Below the pieces are notes generated by a model that made no database searches, was not told the DNA's origin, and saw nothing but the letters and a program-made list of their open reading frames with translations. Positions 1 to 9,883 of a DNA stretch of 64,000 bases are shown piece after piece; the first letter of the stretch is position 1, and each line of letters starts with the position of its first letter. A program made the translations under genes and the position numbers. Source of the DNA: an uncultured Pelagibacteraceae bacterium (GTDB lineage: Bacteria > Pseudomonadota > Alphaproteobacteria > Pelagibacterales > Pelagibacteraceae); NCBI GenBank assembly GCA_902585045.1, contig CACICB010000002.1:62001-126000 (forward strand), given 5' to 3'.

Positions 1-9
1 AAAGCTAAA

Positions 10-459
10 TTATTTGCTTGCTACTTTTTGTTTATCTTGAGGTTCTTTAGATTTTTCTTTTGTTTCAATTTTTTTAGGTTTATCAATTTTTTTCGCCTCT
101 GGATTTCTATCAACTAGTTCAATAACAGCCATAGGTGCGTCATCTCCAGTTCTAAAACCAGCTTTTAATACTCTCGAATAGCCACCTTTTCTTGAACTGT
201 ATCTTTTAGATAGTTCATTGAAAACTTTTGTGACAGATTTTTTATCTTGAAGTTTTGAAAAAAGCCTTTTTTTGTTACTTAAATCATTTTTTTTACCAAT
301 TGTTATTACTTTATCTATTTGAGGTTTTAGCTCTTTGGCTTTTGGAAGAGTGGTAACTATTTGCTCATATTTAATTAATGAATTAAGCATATTTTTAAAT
401 AATGCTTTTCTATGCTCACTTGTTTTGTTTAATTTTCTATAACCAATACCGTGTCTCAT
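10..459 (-). CDS. rplQ: 50S ribosomal protein L17
   Basis: L17 lines the peptide exit tunnel of the large subunit. I place the start at the ATG giving [12 protein letters not shown], the usual L17 N-terminus. The frame is open upstream, but that extension lies inside rpoA and does not look like L17. The start overlaps the rpoA stop as TAATG (1 nt), which suggests translational coupling. The protein is 149 aa. About 115 residues are the conserved core, including the [13 protein letters not shown] block. The last 30 or so are a Lys/Glu-rich tail, longer than in many bacteria. It is the last gene of the alpha operon and of the whole minus-strand block. Confidence 0.95.
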   Translation of the reverse strand: MRHGIGYRKLNKTSEHRKALFKNMLNSLIKYEQIVTTLPKAKELKPQIDKVITIGKKNDLSNKKRLFSKLQDKKSVTKVFNELSKRYSSRKGGYSRVLKAGFRTGDDAPMAVIELVDRNPEAKKIDKPKKIETKEKSKEPQDKQKVASK

Positions 460-1493
460 TAATAATTGTTTTCCTCTAATTTCTTGGATAGTTCTGCAAT
501 ATTGTCTGGTGGCCAATTTGGTATTTCCATGCCTAAATATAAAGACATTGTATTTAAAACTTCTTTAATTTCGTTTAAAGATTTTCTACCAAAGTTTGGT
601 GTTCTCAGCATTTCTGGCTCGGTTTTTTGAACTAAATCACCAATGTAAATTATATTATCGTTCTTTAAACAATTCATTGATCTTACCGATAATTCCAACT
701 CTTCTACTCTCTTCAAAAGATTTCTATTAAATTCAGGTTCAGAAGATTTTACCTCTTTGACAACTTCTTGTGGATCTTCAAAATTTACAAACATTGACAA
801 TTGATCTTGGAAAATTCTTGCAGAATAGGCAATAGCATCTTCTGCATCTACAGTACCATTTGTTTCAACAGTCATTATTAATTTATCATAATCTAATGCG
901 CTACCTGCTCTGGTATTTTCAACTGAAAAAGATACTTTTTTTACTGGGCTAAAAAGAGAATCTATTGAAATCAGGCCTAAAGGACTATCGTCAGTTTTAT
1001 TTTTGGGGGCTTGTACGTATCCTTTGCCTGTACTTACCATCAATTCCATATGAAAATTAGTTTTCTCATCTAGATTGCAAATAGTTTGATCAGGATTAAG
1101 AATTTCTATCTCAGGAACTAACGTGATATCTTTAGCTTTAACTTCTTTTGGGCCTTTAATGTCTAATATTATTTTTTTTGAACTTGATGATGAAGATTTA
1201 ATGGCTAAGTTTTTAACATTTAAGACAATGTCAGTAACATCTTCTCTAACACCTTTGATTGATGAAAACTCGTGCAAAACTCCATCAATTTGAATAGCTG
1301 TAACAGCTGCGCCTTGTATAGAAGATAATAATATCCTTCTTAGAGAATTACCAATTGTTTGTCCAAATCCTTTCTCTAAGGGTTCGGCAACTACTTTTGC
1401 AATTGTCTTATCATCATTGCTTGTAATGTCTAATTTATTTGGTTTAATTAATGCTTTCCAGTTCTTGTCTATAACGTTACTCGTTGTTTGCAT
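459..1493 (-). CDS. rpoA: DNA-directed RNA polymerase subunit alpha
   Basis: The alpha subunit dimerises to start assembly of RNA polymerase, and its C-terminal domain contacts UP elements and activators. The N-terminal domain has the dimer/assembly segment [16 protein letters not shown] (residues 38-53). A C-terminal helix-hairpin domain runs from about residue 260 to 325, ending in [14 protein letters not shown]. Length 344 aa is normal. The gene follows rpsK with no spacer and is coupled to rplQ. It is in the standard alpha-operon order (rpsM-rpsK-rpoA-rplQ), but rpsD is not here and sits alone at 43702. Confidence 0.98.
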   Translation of the reverse strand: MQTTSNVIDKNWKALIKPNKLDITSNDDKTIAKVVAEPLEKGFGQTIGNSLRRILLSSIQGAAVTAIQIDGVLHEFSSIKGVREDVTDIVLNVKNLAIKSSSSSSKKIILDIKGPKEVKAKDITLVPEIEILNPDQTICNLDEKTNFHMELMVSTGKGYVQAPKNKTDDSPLGLISIDSLFSPVKKVSFSVENTRAGSALDYDKLIMTVETNGTVDAEDAIAYSARIFQDQLSMFVNFEDPQEVVKEVKSSEPEFNRNLLKRVEELELSVRSMNCLKNDNIIYIGDLVQKTEPEMLRTPNFGRKSLNEIKEVLNTMSLYLGMEIPNWPPDNIAELSKKLEENNY

Positions 1494-1937
1494 TTATACT
1501 CTCCTTCTTTTTGGTGGTCTTGCTCCGTTATGAGGCATAGGTGTTGTGTCTTTTATTGATAAAATTTTAAATCCTTTTGACTGTAAAGATCTTAAGGCGG
1601 TCTCTCTACCCGATCCAGGGCCTTTAACCTGGACGGTCAGAGTTCTGAGACCTTGTTCATAAGCCTTTGCACCTGCATCATCTGCTGCTATTTGTGCTGC
1701 ATAAGGAGTTGATTTTCTTGAACCTTTAAAACCTTTAGCTCCAGCTGATGACCAGGATATAACATTTCCGCTTTCATCGGCGATTGAAATAATGGTATTA
1801 TTAAAGGTTGAATAAACATAAGCTATTCCAGTTGTAATATTTTTTTTAATTTTTTTCTTTTTTTTAAATGATGATACTTTTTTAACTTCGACTTTTTTTT
1901 CAATTTTTTTTTCTTTTTTTTCGTCTTTTTTATTCAT
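1494..1937 (-). CDS. rpsK: 30S ribosomal protein S11 with Lys-rich N-terminal extension
   Basis: S11 is a platform protein of the small subunit that contacts mRNA near the E site. The conserved core starts near residue 33 ([17 protein letters not shown]) and ends with [15 protein letters not shown]. Before it is a very lysine-rich head of about 32 residues ([15 protein letters not shown]...), which makes the protein 147 aa against roughly 129 in E. coli. The only in-frame ATG upstream of the core is at the head, so the extension is probably translated. The gene lies between rpsM (11 nt gap) and rpoA (0 nt gap). Confidence 0.96.
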   Translation of the reverse strand: MNKKDEKKEKKIEKKVEVKKVSSFKKKKKIKKNITTGIAYVYSTFNNTIISIADESGNVISWSSAGAKGFKGSRKSTPYAAQIAADDAGAKAYEQGLRTLTVQVKGPGSGRETALRSLQSKGFKILSIKDTTPMPHNGARPPKRRRV

Positions 1938-1948
1938 TTTAGTTTTTT

Positions 1949-2332
1949 CTATTTCTTGAGAGGTGTTAATTTTTTTCCAGCAATAGCAATTGCTTTACCC
2001 TTACGTGTCCTCGCATTACATTGAGTTCTTTGACCTCTCACAGGTAGCTTTTTCTTATGCCTTGTTCCTCTATAACAAGCTAAATCTACTAACCTCTTTA
2101 TATTAACTGAAACCTCTCTTCTTAAATCACCTTCAACTTTATGATTTGCATCAATGAATTCTCTTATTTTTAATACCTCTTCCTCTGATAAATCATTTAC
2201 TCGCTTTGAAACTGGTATATTCAATTTTTTACAAATTAACTTTGAAGAATGGTTGCCAATTCCATGTATGTAGGTAAGTGCTATACTGACAACTTTATTT
2301 TGTGGAATGTTAATTCCTGCTATTCGAGCCAT
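1949..2332 (-). CDS. rpsM: 30S ribosomal protein S13
   Basis: S13 is a head protein of the small subunit that bridges to the large subunit and contacts P-site tRNA. The N-terminus [13 protein letters not shown] and the helix-two-turn-helix segment [17 protein letters not shown] (about 22-38) are typical. The basic tail carries [14 protein letters not shown]. Length is 127 aa. It follows adk after about 58 nt, the largest gap in the spc-alpha stretch, so a secondary promoter could sit there, although I do not see a strong one. Confidence 0.97.
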   Translation of the reverse strand: MARIAGINIPQNKVVSIALTYIHGIGNHSSKLICKKLNIPVSKRVNDLSEEEVLKIREFIDANHKVEGDLRREVSVNIKRLVDLACYRGTRHKKKLPVRGQRTQCNARTRKGKAIAIAGKKLTPLKK

Positions 2333-2390
2333 AAAATATATGATTTAAGTTTACTGCGTATTTATATTGTGTAATCATTTAAAGTCAACC

Positions 2391-2957
2391 CTAGATACTA
2401 TCAATTAAGCCGCTAATTTCATTGTTAATTTGAGATATACTGTTTTCTCCATTTACAACTTGAAGCAATTTAGTTTGCTTATAATAATTCAAAACAGGTT
2501 CGGATGACTTTTCATAGGTTTGAAACCGTTTTATTGCAATTTCCTCCTTATCATCTGCCCTTTTTTCAATAGATTTCCTCTCTGAGATTCTTTTTTTAAT
2601 TGTTTCTAAACTTACATTCAATTTTAATACAATATCTATTTTTTGATTATAGTTCTTTAATAAAATGTCTAAATTTTTTGCTTGCTGTAGTGTTCTGGGA
2701 TATCCATCAAAAATAATTTTATTTTTGTAGTTTTCATTTGAAATAAATTTTTCTATTAAGTCTCCAACAATTTCATCCGATACTAGCTCACCAGAATTCA
2801 TAATCGAAGAAATTTTACTTCCTAGTTCAGTGCCATTTTTAATTTCATTTCGCAAAAGATCCCCAGTAGATAATTGATGAATATTATATTTTTTAACTAT
2901 AAATTTAGATTGAGTTCCTTTACCTGCGCCTGGAGGGCCAAATATGACTATGTTCAT
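2391..2957 (-). CDS. adk: Adenylate kinase, short form
   Basis: Adenylate kinase converts ATP + AMP to 2 ADP in the cytosol. The P-loop GPPGAGKGTQ is at residues 7-16. The AMP-binding segment FDGYPRTLQQA lies near 84-94, and the catalytic arginine motif RADD is near 133. The protein has 188 aa. The LID is short (ERKSIEKRADD) and has no Cys4 zinc site, so this is the short variant. Placement between secY and rpsM is the common alphaproteobacterial arrangement. It starts 7 nt after secY and is probably co-transcribed. Confidence 0.96.
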   Translation of the reverse strand: MNIVIFGPPGAGKGTQSKFIVKKYNIHQLSTGDLLRNEIKNGTELGSKISSIMNSGELVSDEIVGDLIEKFISNENYKNKIIFDGYPRTLQQAKNLDILLKNYNQKIDIVLKLNVSLETIKKRISERKSIEKRADDKEEIAIKRFQTYEKSSEPVLNYYKQTKLLQVVNGENSISQINNEISGLIDSI

Positions 2958-2964
2958 TTAATTC

Positions 2965-4269
2965 TTATTTACCAAATTTAGTTTTTTTGATTAAAGATTC
3001 ATATTGTGAACTCATTAATCTAGTCTGAACTTGAGTGACAGTATCCATTGCTACTACAACAACAATTAAAATAGATGTTCCGCCTAAATAAAAAGGAATT
3101 GGATATTTTGCTATTAGAAACTCAGGCATTAAACATACAAAAGTTAAATAAAGTGATCCAACAGTAGTTAGTCTTATCAAAATCATCTCAATATATTCCG
3201 CTGTTCTTTCGCCTGGTCTAATCCCAGGAATATAACCACCGTATTTTCTTAAATTTTCTGCTGTTTCTTTTGGATTAAAAACTATGGAGGTGTAGAAGAA
3301 AGAAAAAAATATTATTCCAGATGCGTACAGCAGCATGTATAGAGGTTGACCCTGGGTAAACATTGAAGAAATTTTGAGAAAAGTATCTGACTCCGCAAAT
3401 CCAAAATTTGAAATTGTAATAGGCAATAATAATAAAGCTGATGCAAAAATAGCTGGGATAACACCGGCTGTGTTTATTTTGAGAGGGAGGTGTGAAGACT
3501 CTCCTCCATACATCTTATTTCCTACTTGTCTTTTAGGATAATTAATTAGGATTTTTCTCATTGCTCTCTCAAAAAAAACAATGAATAGTACTGTTAAAAT
3601 TACTAAAATAAAAATTCCAACAATCATTAGTGCAGATAACGCGCCTGTTCTTCCTAATTCAAAAGTAGAGGCTAAAGCTCTTGGAATTTCTGCTACAATA
3701 CCTGAAAAAATTATTAATGATATTCCGTTTCCAACTCCTCTAAGTGTAATTTGCTCACCTAACCACATTAAGAAAGTTGTGCCGGCAACTAAAGAAATAG
3801 TCGTTATAATTCTAAAAGTTAAACCAGGTTCTATAACTAAATTGCCTGCATTTTCAAGACCGACTGAAACACCGTATCCTTGTAAACAAGCAATTAAGAC
3901 TGTTCCATATCTTGTTATTTGAGTTATTTTTTTTCTCCCTATTTCGCCTTGTTCCTTCAAATTTTTAAAATAATCTGAAACACCAGTTAATAATTGCACG
4001 ATAATAGCAGATGATATGTAGGGCATTATTCCTAGAGCAAAAATCGCCATTCTTGTAACCGCACCTCCAGAAAACATATTAAACATACCCAAAAGACCCT
4101 TTTGACTTGATGACATTATTTCTTTTAATGCTAAAGGATCAATACCAGCCAAAGGAACGTAAGTTCCTAATCGATAAATTACAAGTATGATGATTGTGAA
4201 AAAAATTCGATTTTTTAAATCTTTTGCTTGGGAAAATGCACCTGCAGTATTTAGAGTTTCGCTAGACAT
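2965..4269 (-). CDS. secY: Protein translocase subunit SecY
   Basis: SecY is the channel subunit of the Sec translocase in the inner membrane. The 434 aa product has about ten hydrophobic helices. Family landmarks are IFFTIIILVIYRLGTYVPLAGID in helix 1, the plug-region segment GLLGMFNMFSGGAVTRMAIFALGIMPYIS, and GIRPGERTAEYIEMIL in the cytosolic C5 loop that contacts ribosome and SecA. It follows rplO closely, as in most bacterial spc operons. Its partner secE is in this same gene block at 26924. Confidence 0.98.
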   Translation of the reverse strand: MSSETLNTAGAFSQAKDLKNRIFFTIIILVIYRLGTYVPLAGIDPLALKEIMSSSQKGLLGMFNMFSGGAVTRMAIFALGIMPYISSAIIVQLLTGVSDYFKNLKEQGEIGRKKITQITRYGTVLIACLQGYGVSVGLENAGNLVIEPGLTFRIITTISLVAGTTFLMWLGEQITLRGVGNGISLIIFSGIVAEIPRALASTFELGRTGALSALMIVGIFILVILTVLFIVFFERAMRKILINYPKRQVGNKMYGGESSHLPLKINTAGVIPAIFASALLLLPITISNFGFAESDTFLKISSMFTQGQPLYMLLYASGIIFFSFFYTSIVFNPKETAENLRKYGGYIPGIRPGERTAEYIEMILIRLTTVGSLYLTFVCLMPEFLIAKYPIPFYLGGTSILIVVVVAMDTVTQVQTRLMSSQYESLIKKTKFGK

Positions 4270-4274
4270 ATATA

Positions 4275-4727
4275 TTATTTTTTAATTATGTTAATTTTAG
4301 CGCCTGCTTTTTGTATTTTTTCCAATGCTTGCTTCGAAGCAAAATCAGCGGTAATACTGATTGTATTTTTTAATTCTCCTGTACCTAATATTTTTAATTT
4401 TTTAAATTTTTTGCTTACTAACTTTTTCTCTTTTAAAATTTTTAGATCTAAACTATCTTTTAAATTATTTTTGGTTTTGCTAATCATACTTTGGATTTTT
4501 GATAAATTTAGAACTGCCATATTTTTTTTAGTAAAATTTTTAAATCCTCTTTTTGGCAACCTTCTGTAAAGAGGCATCTGGCCACCTTCGAAACTTTTTA
4601 TTGCAACACCGGATCTAGATTTTTGACCTTTGTGACCTCTTGAAGATGTTTTGCCCTTTCCAGATCCTATGCCTCTACCAACTCTAATTTTTTTTTTATT
4701 AATTTTTAATAAAGAATTTAAATTCAT
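4275..4727 (-). CDS. rplO: 50S ribosomal protein L15
   Basis: L15 is a late-assembly large-subunit protein. The glycine-rich basic N-terminus (GRGIGSGKGKTSSRGHKGQKSRSG, about residues 18-41) and FEGGQMPLYRRLPKRGF are diagnostic. Length is 150 aa. Its start codon overlaps the rpsE stop by 1 nt. In many bacteria rpmD (L30) lies between rpsE and rplO; here there is no room for it. Confidence 0.97.
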   Translation of the reverse strand: MNLNSLLKINKKKIRVGRGIGSGKGKTSSRGHKGQKSRSGVAIKSFEGGQMPLYRRLPKRGFKNFTKKNMAVLNLSKIQSMISKTKNNLKDSLDLKILKEKKLVSKKFKKLKILGTGELKNTISITADFASKQALEKIQKAGAKINIIKK

Positions 4728-5245
4728 TATTTTGCCTCTCTTTTTAAAACTATGTCAGAAATCTTTTTTCCTCTTATATTGGACAGAATTTTTGGCGAAA
4801 TTTGTGACTTAAGACCATTAAGACAAGCTTTTAATACGTTATGAGGGTTTGCAGATCCCAATGATTTGGCAACAACATCTTGTATTCCAATTACTTCACA
4901 AACTGACCTGATTGCTCCACCAGCAATTATTCCTGTTCCGGCAGGGGCAGCTCTAAGAAAAACTTTACCTGATCCGTTTTTTCCTTTCACATCATGATGC
5001 AAAGTTCTACCTTCTTTTAATGGAATTTTTATTAAATTTCTTTTTGCAACTTCAGTTGCTTTCTTAATTGCATCAGGTACTTGTTTTGATTTTCCTTGTC
5101 CTATTCCAATTGAACCTTTTTGATTTCCAACAACAACTAGAGCTGCAAACCCAAACCTTCTACCACCTTTTACAACTTTTGTGATTCTATTGATCGCTAC
5201 TAATTTTTCTTTTATGTCGCTTTCAATCTTTTTGTTTTCACTCAT
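4727..5245 (-). CDS. rpsE: 30S ribosomal protein S5
   Basis: S5 supports decoding accuracy and mRNA unwinding at the entry site. The N-terminal double-stranded-RNA-binding-like fold shows as [26 protein letters not shown] (about 15-40). The C-terminal domain carries [22 protein letters not shown]. Length is 172 aa. It lies between rplR (2 nt gap) and rplO (1 nt overlap). Confidence 0.97.
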   Translation of the reverse strand: MSENKKIESDIKEKLVAINRITKVVKGGRRFGFAALVVVGNQKGSIGIGQGKSKQVPDAIKKATEVAKRNLIKIPLKEGRTLHHDVKGKNGSGKVFLRAAPAGTGIIAGGAIRSVCEVIGIQDVVAKSLGSANPHNVLKACLNGLKSQISPKILSNIRGKKISDIVLKREAK

Positions 5246-5247
5246 AA

Positions 5248-5601
5248 TTAAAATTTTAATCCATTTTTTCTTAATGTATCTGCGAATGTTTTTACTCTAC
5301 CATGATACTTATGCTGTCCTCTATCGAAATATACTTGGTTTATATTTTTCTCTTTTGCTCTTTTTGCCAATATTTCCCCGATGAAAGTTGATTTCTCCAT
5401 TTTTTTCATCTTTTTATTTTTAATTTCTTTTTCCATAGAAGAAGCTGCAACTAAAGTTTTTTTATGCTTATCATCGATTATTTGTGCCGATAAATTATTT
5501 AAAGACTTTGTAATAGATATTCTATATCTTTCATTGCAAACAGATTTAAGTTTTTTTCTATTTCTAAGTTTTCTTTTAAGTTTACTTGAAATTTTTTTCA
5601 T
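5248..5601 (-). CDS. rplR: 50S ribosomal protein L18
   Basis: L18 binds 5S rRNA and anchors it to the large subunit together with L5. The 117 aa protein has the basic head [13 protein letters not shown] and the conserved end [28 protein letters not shown]. The start codon overlaps the rplF stop by 1 nt, as expected for a coupled spc-operon gene. Confidence 0.96.
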   Translation of the reverse strand: MKKISSKLKRKLRNRKKLKSVCNERYRISITKSLNNLSAQIIDDKHKKTLVAASSMEKEIKNKKMKKMEKSTFIGEILAKRAKEKNINQVYFDRGQHKYHGRVKTFADTLRKNGLKF

Positions 5602-6143
5602 TATTTTTTCTTTCCTTCTTTTCTTAGCACAAACTGTCCTCTCTCTTTTATGCCTTTTGCTTTATAAGGCTCCACAGGTTTAAGGCTTTTAATATCTGCA
5701 GCGATTTTTGAAACAAGTTCTTTGTCAACCCCGTTAATTTTGATTATAGTTTGTTTTTCAACTGTAATTTTTATTTCTTTTGGAATTTTAAAATTTATAT
5801 CATGACTAAAACCTAGTTGAAGATTTAATGTTTCACCTTTCAAGTTAGCTCTAAAGCCAACGCCAGATAATTCTAAAATTTTTTCATGCCCTTTTGATAC
5901 GCCTAAAACAGCATTATTTATGATACTCCTATAGGTTCCCCATAAGATGGAGGTTTTTTTATCGATTTTATTATTTAAAGGTTTTATTTGAAATTCACTC
6001 TCATTTATCTTAGACGAAAAAATTTTATCATTTATTGTTAATTTTGTTGATCCTTTTGGCCCTGTGATAGTTAAACTTGAACCTTCAATTTTTATTGAGG
6101 AGTCTTTAGGCACAATTATATTTTTTTTTCCTATTTTAGACAT
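5601..6143 (-). CDS. rplF: 50S ribosomal protein L6
   Basis: L6 sits near the GTPase-associated centre of the large subunit. The start MSKIGKKNIIVP and the C-terminal signature PVEPYKAKGIKERGQFVLRKEGKKK identify it. Two repeated alpha/beta domains are expected; the second begins near SGVGFRANLKGETL (about residue 93). Length is 180 aa. It overlaps its neighbours by 1 nt at each end. Confidence 0.97.
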   Translation of the reverse strand: MSKIGKKNIIVPKDSSIKIEGSSLTITGPKGSTKLTINDKIFSSKINESEFQIKPLNNKIDKKTSILWGTYRSIINNAVLGVSKGHEKILELSGVGFRANLKGETLNLQLGFSHDINFKIPKEIKITVEKQTIIKINGVDKELVSKIAADIKSLKPVEPYKAKGIKERGQFVLRKEGKKK

Positions 6144-6541
6144 TAAAACACTCTACAAATTATTTCTCCACCAAGATTATTTTTTCTTGCATCGGAGTCG
6201 CTCATCACTCCTTTTGGTGTAGATAAGATTGCTAGACCAAGTCCATTCATAACTCTTGGTATACTTGTGGCTCTTGAATAAACTCTACGGCCAGGCTTAG
6301 ATATTCTTTTAATTTCTTTAATTACTGGATCTCCTTCATAATATTTTAATGAAATCCTTAAACTAACTTTGTTTTTTTCGGATTTATTTATAAAAAAATC
6401 TTTAATATAACCTTCATTTTTCAAAATCGTTAAAATATTCTTTCTAAATTTAGATGAAGGTATCTCTATTGAACTCAATGCTCTCATTTGTCCGTTTCTA
6501 ATCCTTGAGAACATATCACCTATGGGATCTGTAAATGTCAT
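6143..6541 (-). CDS. rpsH: 30S ribosomal protein S8
   Basis: S8 binds the central domain of 16S rRNA and, in E. coli, represses the spc operon by binding its mRNA. The start MTFTDPIGDMFSRIRNGQM and the C-terminal STPKGVMSDSDARKNNLGGEIICRVF are classic S8. Length is 132 aa. Whether the autoregulatory mRNA site exists here cannot be judged by eye. Confidence 0.97.
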   Translation of the reverse strand: MTFTDPIGDMFSRIRNGQMRALSSIEIPSSKFRKNILTILKNEGYIKDFFINKSEKNKVSLRISLKYYEGDPVIKEIKRISKPGRRVYSRATSIPRVMNGLGLAILSTPKGVMSDSDARKNNLGGEIICRVF

Positions 6542-6550
6542 ATATCTCTC

Positions 6551-6856
6551 CTACCAACTTGATTTTGTAATACCAGGAATTTTACCCGATGATGCCATAT
6601 CTCTGAGTGCAATTCTTGATATTTTTAATTTTCTATAAACTCCGTGAGGTCTTCCTGAAATCTCACATCGATTTCTTACTCTTATTTTTGAAGAATTTTT
6701 TGGTAATTTATTCAATTTTAATTGAGCCTCAAATCTTTCAGATAATTCTAATTTTTTATTATTGATAATTTTTTTTAATTCAGCTCTTTTTTTTGCAAAC
6801 CTTTTAACAAGTTTTATCCTTTTTAAGTTTTTTTCTATCGCACTTTTTTTTGCCAT
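6551..6856 (-). CDS. rpsN: 30S ribosomal protein S14 (zinc-free long form)
   Basis: S14 is a head protein of the small subunit. The 101 aa length and the sequence [41 protein letters not shown] fit the long form without the CxxC...CxxC zinc site; only one cysteine is present. This form does not depend on zinc, which is worth noting because the window also carries a full zinc-uptake regulon. Confidence 0.97.
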   Translation of the reverse strand: MAKKSAIEKNLKRIKLVKRFAKKRAELKKIINNKKLELSERFEAQLKLNKLPKNSSKIRVRNRCEISGRPHGVYRKLKISRIALRDMASSGKIPGITKSSW

Positions 6857-6863
6857 ATATACC

Positions 6864-7415
6864 TCAGTTTTGTTTTTGGTTAATTGGAAAGTTTAACTCT
6901 TTAAGAAGTGCTATCGTTCCTTCCCTACTTTTACTAATTGTTACAATTGTAATATCGATACCTCTTATCTTGTCTACTTTATCAAAATTTACCTCTGGAA
7001 AAACAATGTGTTCTTTTATCCCAAAAGAGTAGTTATTAGAACTGTCAACTCCTTTTGATGAAAGTCCTCTAAAATCTTTAATTCGTGGTAAAGCAATATT
7101 TACTAATCTATCAATAAATTCATACATTTTAAAAGATCTTAAAGTTACTTTTACACCGGCGTTTGATCCTTTTCTTGTTTTAAAATTTGAGATAGATTTT
7201 TTAAATTTCGTTATCACTGGTTTTTGTCCAGCAATTAATGACATATCATCTACACAAGCCTTTAGTTTCTTGCTATCTGATGCATCTTCACCCAAGCCCA
7301 TGTTTAATATAATTTTTTCAATTTTAGGTACCTCATGTTTATTTTTCACTGAAAGTATATTCATTAGTTTAGTAACTATCTCTTTTTCATAAGAAATTTT
7401 TAATCTTGGTATCAT
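6864..7415 (-). CDS. rplE: 50S ribosomal protein L5
   Basis: L5 binds 5S rRNA and touches P-site tRNA and S13. Typical blocks are [43 protein letters not shown] and the end [27 protein letters not shown]. Length is 183 aa. The start overlaps the rplX stop as ATGA. Confidence 0.97.
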   Translation of the reverse strand: MIPRLKISYEKEIVTKLMNILSVKNKHEVPKIEKIILNMGLGEDASDSKKLKACVDDMSLIAGQKPVITKFKKSISNFKTRKGSNAGVKVTLRSFKMYEFIDRLVNIALPRIKDFRGLSSKGVDSSNNYSFGIKEHIVFPEVNFDKVDKIRGIDITIVTISKSREGTIALLKELNFPINQKQN

Positions 7416-7663
7416 TTATTACCGGTCACTTTCTTTTCTTTTTTTTTTAAATCAATATTCTTAATATTTGAAAGATGAATAAAATTTTCCTTAGAAATAA
7501 TTCCACCTTTGTTTTCCTTCGTGGGTTTTAGATGCTTTTTAATCATGTTTATAGACTTAACTTTTACCTTTTTTTGTTTCCTATTAATTTCTAGTATATC
7601 TCCAGTTTTACCTCTATCTTTACCTGCAATAATCTTTACTTGTGTTCCTTTTTTTATAATCAT
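7412..7663 (-). CDS. rplX: 50S ribosomal protein L24
   Basis: L24 is an assembly initiator of the large subunit. The KOW-type segment is IKKGTQVKIIAGKDRGKTGDILEINRKQKKV (about 3-33), followed by NMIKKHLKPTKENKGGIISKE. At 83 aa it is short for the family, with a lysine-rich tail. It starts directly after rplN and overlaps rplE by 4 nt. Confidence 0.96.
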   Translation of the reverse strand: MIIKKGTQVKIIAGKDRGKTGDILEINRKQKKVKVKSINMIKKHLKPTKENKGGIISKENFIHLSNIKNIDLKKKEKKVTGNK

Positions 7664-8032
7664 TTATAATACCTCTGGAGCTAATGAAATTATTTTAGTA
7701 TGCCCTCTTGATCTAAGCTCTCTTGTTACTGGACCAAAAATTCTTGTTCCTATTGGCTCTCCTTTATCATCTGTTAGTACAACTGCATTAGAATCAAACT
7801 GAACTTTTGAACCATCATTTCTATAAATTTCTTTCTTAGTTCGAACAACTACTGCTTTATGCACTGCTCCTTTTTTGACCTTTCCTTTTGGAATAGCATC
7901 TTTGACACTGATAACTATTAAGTCTCCTACAGCAGCATACCTTCTTTTTGATCCTCCGAGAACTTTTATACATTCAACTCTTTTAGCACCTGTATTATCT
8001 GCAACTGTTAATTCTGTCTGAATCTGAATCAT
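7664..8032 (-). CDS. rplN: 50S ribosomal protein L14
   Basis: L14 is part of an intersubunit bridge. I place the start at the ATG that gives [19 protein letters not shown], the normal L14 N-terminus. This ATG forms an ATGA overlap with the rpsQ stop. An in-frame start 18 nt upstream would add six non-family residues inside rpsQ. The 122 aa product ends with [23 protein letters not shown]. Confidence 0.96.
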   Translation of the reverse strand: MIQIQTELTVADNTGAKRVECIKVLGGSKRRYAAVGDLIVISVKDAIPKGKVKKGAVHKAVVVRTKKEIYRNDGSKVQFDSNAVVLTDDKGEPIGTRIFGPVTRELRSRGHTKIISLAPEVL

Positions 8033-8259
8033 TTGTCCATTACCTGCCAAGTTTTCTTTTTTGAATAGGGTTTGCTTTCAATAATTGAAACTTCTTCACC
8101 TTCTTTAAATTTATTTTTTTCATCATGAGCATGGTATTTTTTTGATCTTTTAATAATCTTTTCATAAAAAGGATGTTTAAATTTCCTTGTTACTTCTACA
8201 ACAACCGTCTTATCACTTTTAGCACTTTTCACTATTCCCTTTAATATTTTTTTTGTCAT
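8029..8259 (-). CDS. rpsQ: 30S ribosomal protein S17
   Basis: S17 binds the 5' domain of 16S rRNA. The 76 aa OB-fold protein shows [31 protein letters not shown] (about 6-36) and [20 protein letters not shown]. It sits between rpmC and rplN with 4-nt overlaps on both sides. Confidence 0.96.
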   Translation of the reverse strand: MTKKILKGIVKSAKSDKTVVVEVTRKFKHPFYEKIIKRSKKYHAHDEKNKFKEGEEVSIIESKPYSKKKTWQVMDK

Positions 8260-8444
8260 TTTGTATTTTTTAATGTTGTATATAATCTTGCAATATTTTT
8301 TTTTATTTGCCCATATTGAGCTTGATTAGAAACTTGATTATTAATCTTTTTAAATCTGATGTTAAATAAATCTTTTTTAAGAGTTAAAATTTTTTTCTCT
8401 GCTTGATCTTTAGTTAACTTTTTATCTTCTTTTTTCTTATTCAT
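8256..8444 (-). CDS. rpmC: 50S ribosomal protein L29
   Basis: L29 lies near the tunnel exit and helps dock signal recognition particle and trigger factor. The 62 aa helical protein has [20 protein letters not shown] and the ending [12 protein letters not shown]. The head is very lysine-rich. Its position between rplP and rpsQ supports the call. Confidence 0.93.
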   Translation of the reverse strand: MNKKKEDKKLTKDQAEKKILTLKKDLFNIRFKKINNQVSNQAQYGQIKKNIARLYTTLKNTK

Positions 8445-8446
8445 AA

Positions 8447-8851
8447 TTATCTTTTTATAAATTTAGTTTTTATTGGTAGTTTAGCTGATGCCTTGTATAA
8501 AGCCTCGCGTGCTACTTCTTCGCTTACACCATCAATTTCAAAGATTATTCTACCTGGTTTAACTCTACATGCATAATATTCTGGTGACCCTTTTCCTTTA
8601 CCCATCCTTACTTCGGTGGGCTTTTTAGATACTGGAATATTTGGAAAAATTCTTGTCCAAACTTTTCCTGTTCTTTTCATGTATCTAGTCAAAGCAACTC
8701 TAGCAGCTTCGATTTGTTTCCCTATTATTCTCTCTGGCTCAATTGCTTTCAAGCCAAATTGGCCATAATTTAATTCCACAGCCCTTGAAGCTTTGCCGTG
8801 AATTCTCCCTTTGAATGCTTTTCTATATTTAGTTCTTACTGGTTGAAGCAT
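8447..8851 (-). CDS. rplP: 50S ribosomal protein L16
   Basis: L16 helps shape the A site and binds 23S rRNA helices near it. The start [19 protein letters not shown] is canonical, so the 23-nt overlap with the end of rpsC is real and larger than usual in this block. Other family blocks are [26 protein letters not shown] and [23 protein letters not shown]. Length is 134 aa. Confidence 0.97.
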   Translation of the reverse strand: MLQPVRTKYRKAFKGRIHGKASRAVELNYGQFGLKAIEPERIIGKQIEAARVALTRYMKRTGKVWTRIFPNIPVSKKPTEVRMGKGKGSPEYYACRVKPGRIIFEIDGVSEEVAREALYKASAKLPIKTKFIKR

Positions 8852-9515
8852 TTTTTACTCTCTCCTTTTTTTCTTTCTCAACATCTTTTGCCATTAGTTC
8901 ACCTTTATAAATCCAAACCTTAACACCAATAATTCCATAGGTTGTTAAAGCCTCTGCAAATCCATAATCTATATCTGCTCTTAAAGTATGAGAAGGTATA
9001 CTTCCTTCTCTTAACCATTCTGTTCTTGCAATTTCATTTCCAGCTAATCTACCACTTAACATTACTTTTATGCCTTTTGCATTTAATCGCATTGCAGATT
9101 GCATTGCTCTCTTCATAGCTCTTCTATATGCTACTCTCTTGACAAGTTGTTGAGCAATATTTTCTGCGACCAAATTTGAATTTAATTCTGGTTTTTTAAT
9201 TTCTTTAATATTAACATTTACATTACCATTAGTTATTTTCATTATATTTTTTTTAATTTTTTCAATATCAGCTCCTTTTTTTCCAATAACGAACCCTGGT
9301 CTTGAAGTGTGGATAGATACTGTGCACTGTTTAGAAGATCTTTCAATAATTATCTCCGATACTCCAGAATTTAAAATATTTTTTTTTATATATTTTCTTA
9401 TTTGAAAATCCTCAATCAAATATTTTCCAAAATCTTTTTTCTTAGCAAACCAGGTTGAATCCCAACCTCTATTTATTCCTAATCTTAATCCAATTGGGTT
9501 AATTTTTTGTCCCAT
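8829..9515 (-). CDS. rpsC: 30S ribosomal protein S3
   Basis: S3 is at the mRNA entry site. The start [24 protein letters not shown] is typical. The KH-type motif [12 protein letters not shown] is near residues 76-87, and the C-terminal domain carries [25 protein letters not shown] and [10 protein letters not shown]. Length is 228 aa with a lysine-rich end. Its last 23 nt overlap the rplP start. Confidence 0.97.
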   Translation of the reverse strand: MGQKINPIGLRLGINRGWDSTWFAKKKDFGKYLIEDFQIRKYIKKNILNSGVSEIIIERSSKQCTVSIHTSRPGFVIGKKGADIEKIKKNIMKITNGNVNVNIKEIKKPELNSNLVAENIAQQLVKRVAYRRAMKRAMQSAMRLNAKGIKVMLSGRLAGNEIARTEWLREGSIPSHTLRADIDYGFAEALTTYGIIGVKVWIYKGELMAKDVEKEKKERVKNASTSKN

Positions 9516-9883
9516 TATTTACTCACTTTCTTTTCTTTTTTTTCCTCAAGAACTATTGTTATTCTGCTAAAAGGTTTCTTGATTGGACTTGCCCTTCCTT
9601 TTGCTCTTGGCCTATATCTTTTCATAACTAATGATTTTCCTACATAGGCTTCTTTTATAAACAAGTTGTCTATATCAAACTGGTTATTATTTTCTGCATT
9701 TGCAATAGCTGACTTTACTGTTTTGCTTACATCATGAGCAATTTTTTTTCTGGTAAATTCTAAATCTCTTAAAGCTACATCAGCTTTTTTTCCTTTAATA
9801 AAGTTACATACTAAAGCAAGTTTTCTTGGACTAGTTCTTACGTTTTTATTTATAGCTTTAACTAAAGTAGTTTCTTTACTCAT
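9515..9883 (-). CDS. rplV: 50S ribosomal protein L22
   Basis: L22 forms part of the exit-tunnel constriction, where its hairpin can affect macrolide binding. The core shows [29 protein letters not shown] and the hairpin end [24 protein letters not shown]. Length is 122 aa. It overlaps rpsS and rpsC by 1 nt each. Confidence 0.96.
   Translation of the reverse strand: MSKETTLVKAINKNVRTSPRKLALVCNFIKGKKADVALRDLEFTRKKIAHDVSKTVKSAIANAENNNQFDIDNLFIKEAYVGKSLVMKRYRPRAKGRASPIKKPFSRITIVLEEKKEKKVSK

Noticed and set aside
459..516. Upstream extension of rplQ
   Set aside because: It lies within rpoA and does not resemble L17, whose normal start is the ATG at 459.
2333..2390. Possible small gene (for example rpmJ) between adk and rpsM
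   Set aside because: The gap of 58 nt is too short and has no open frame with family features.
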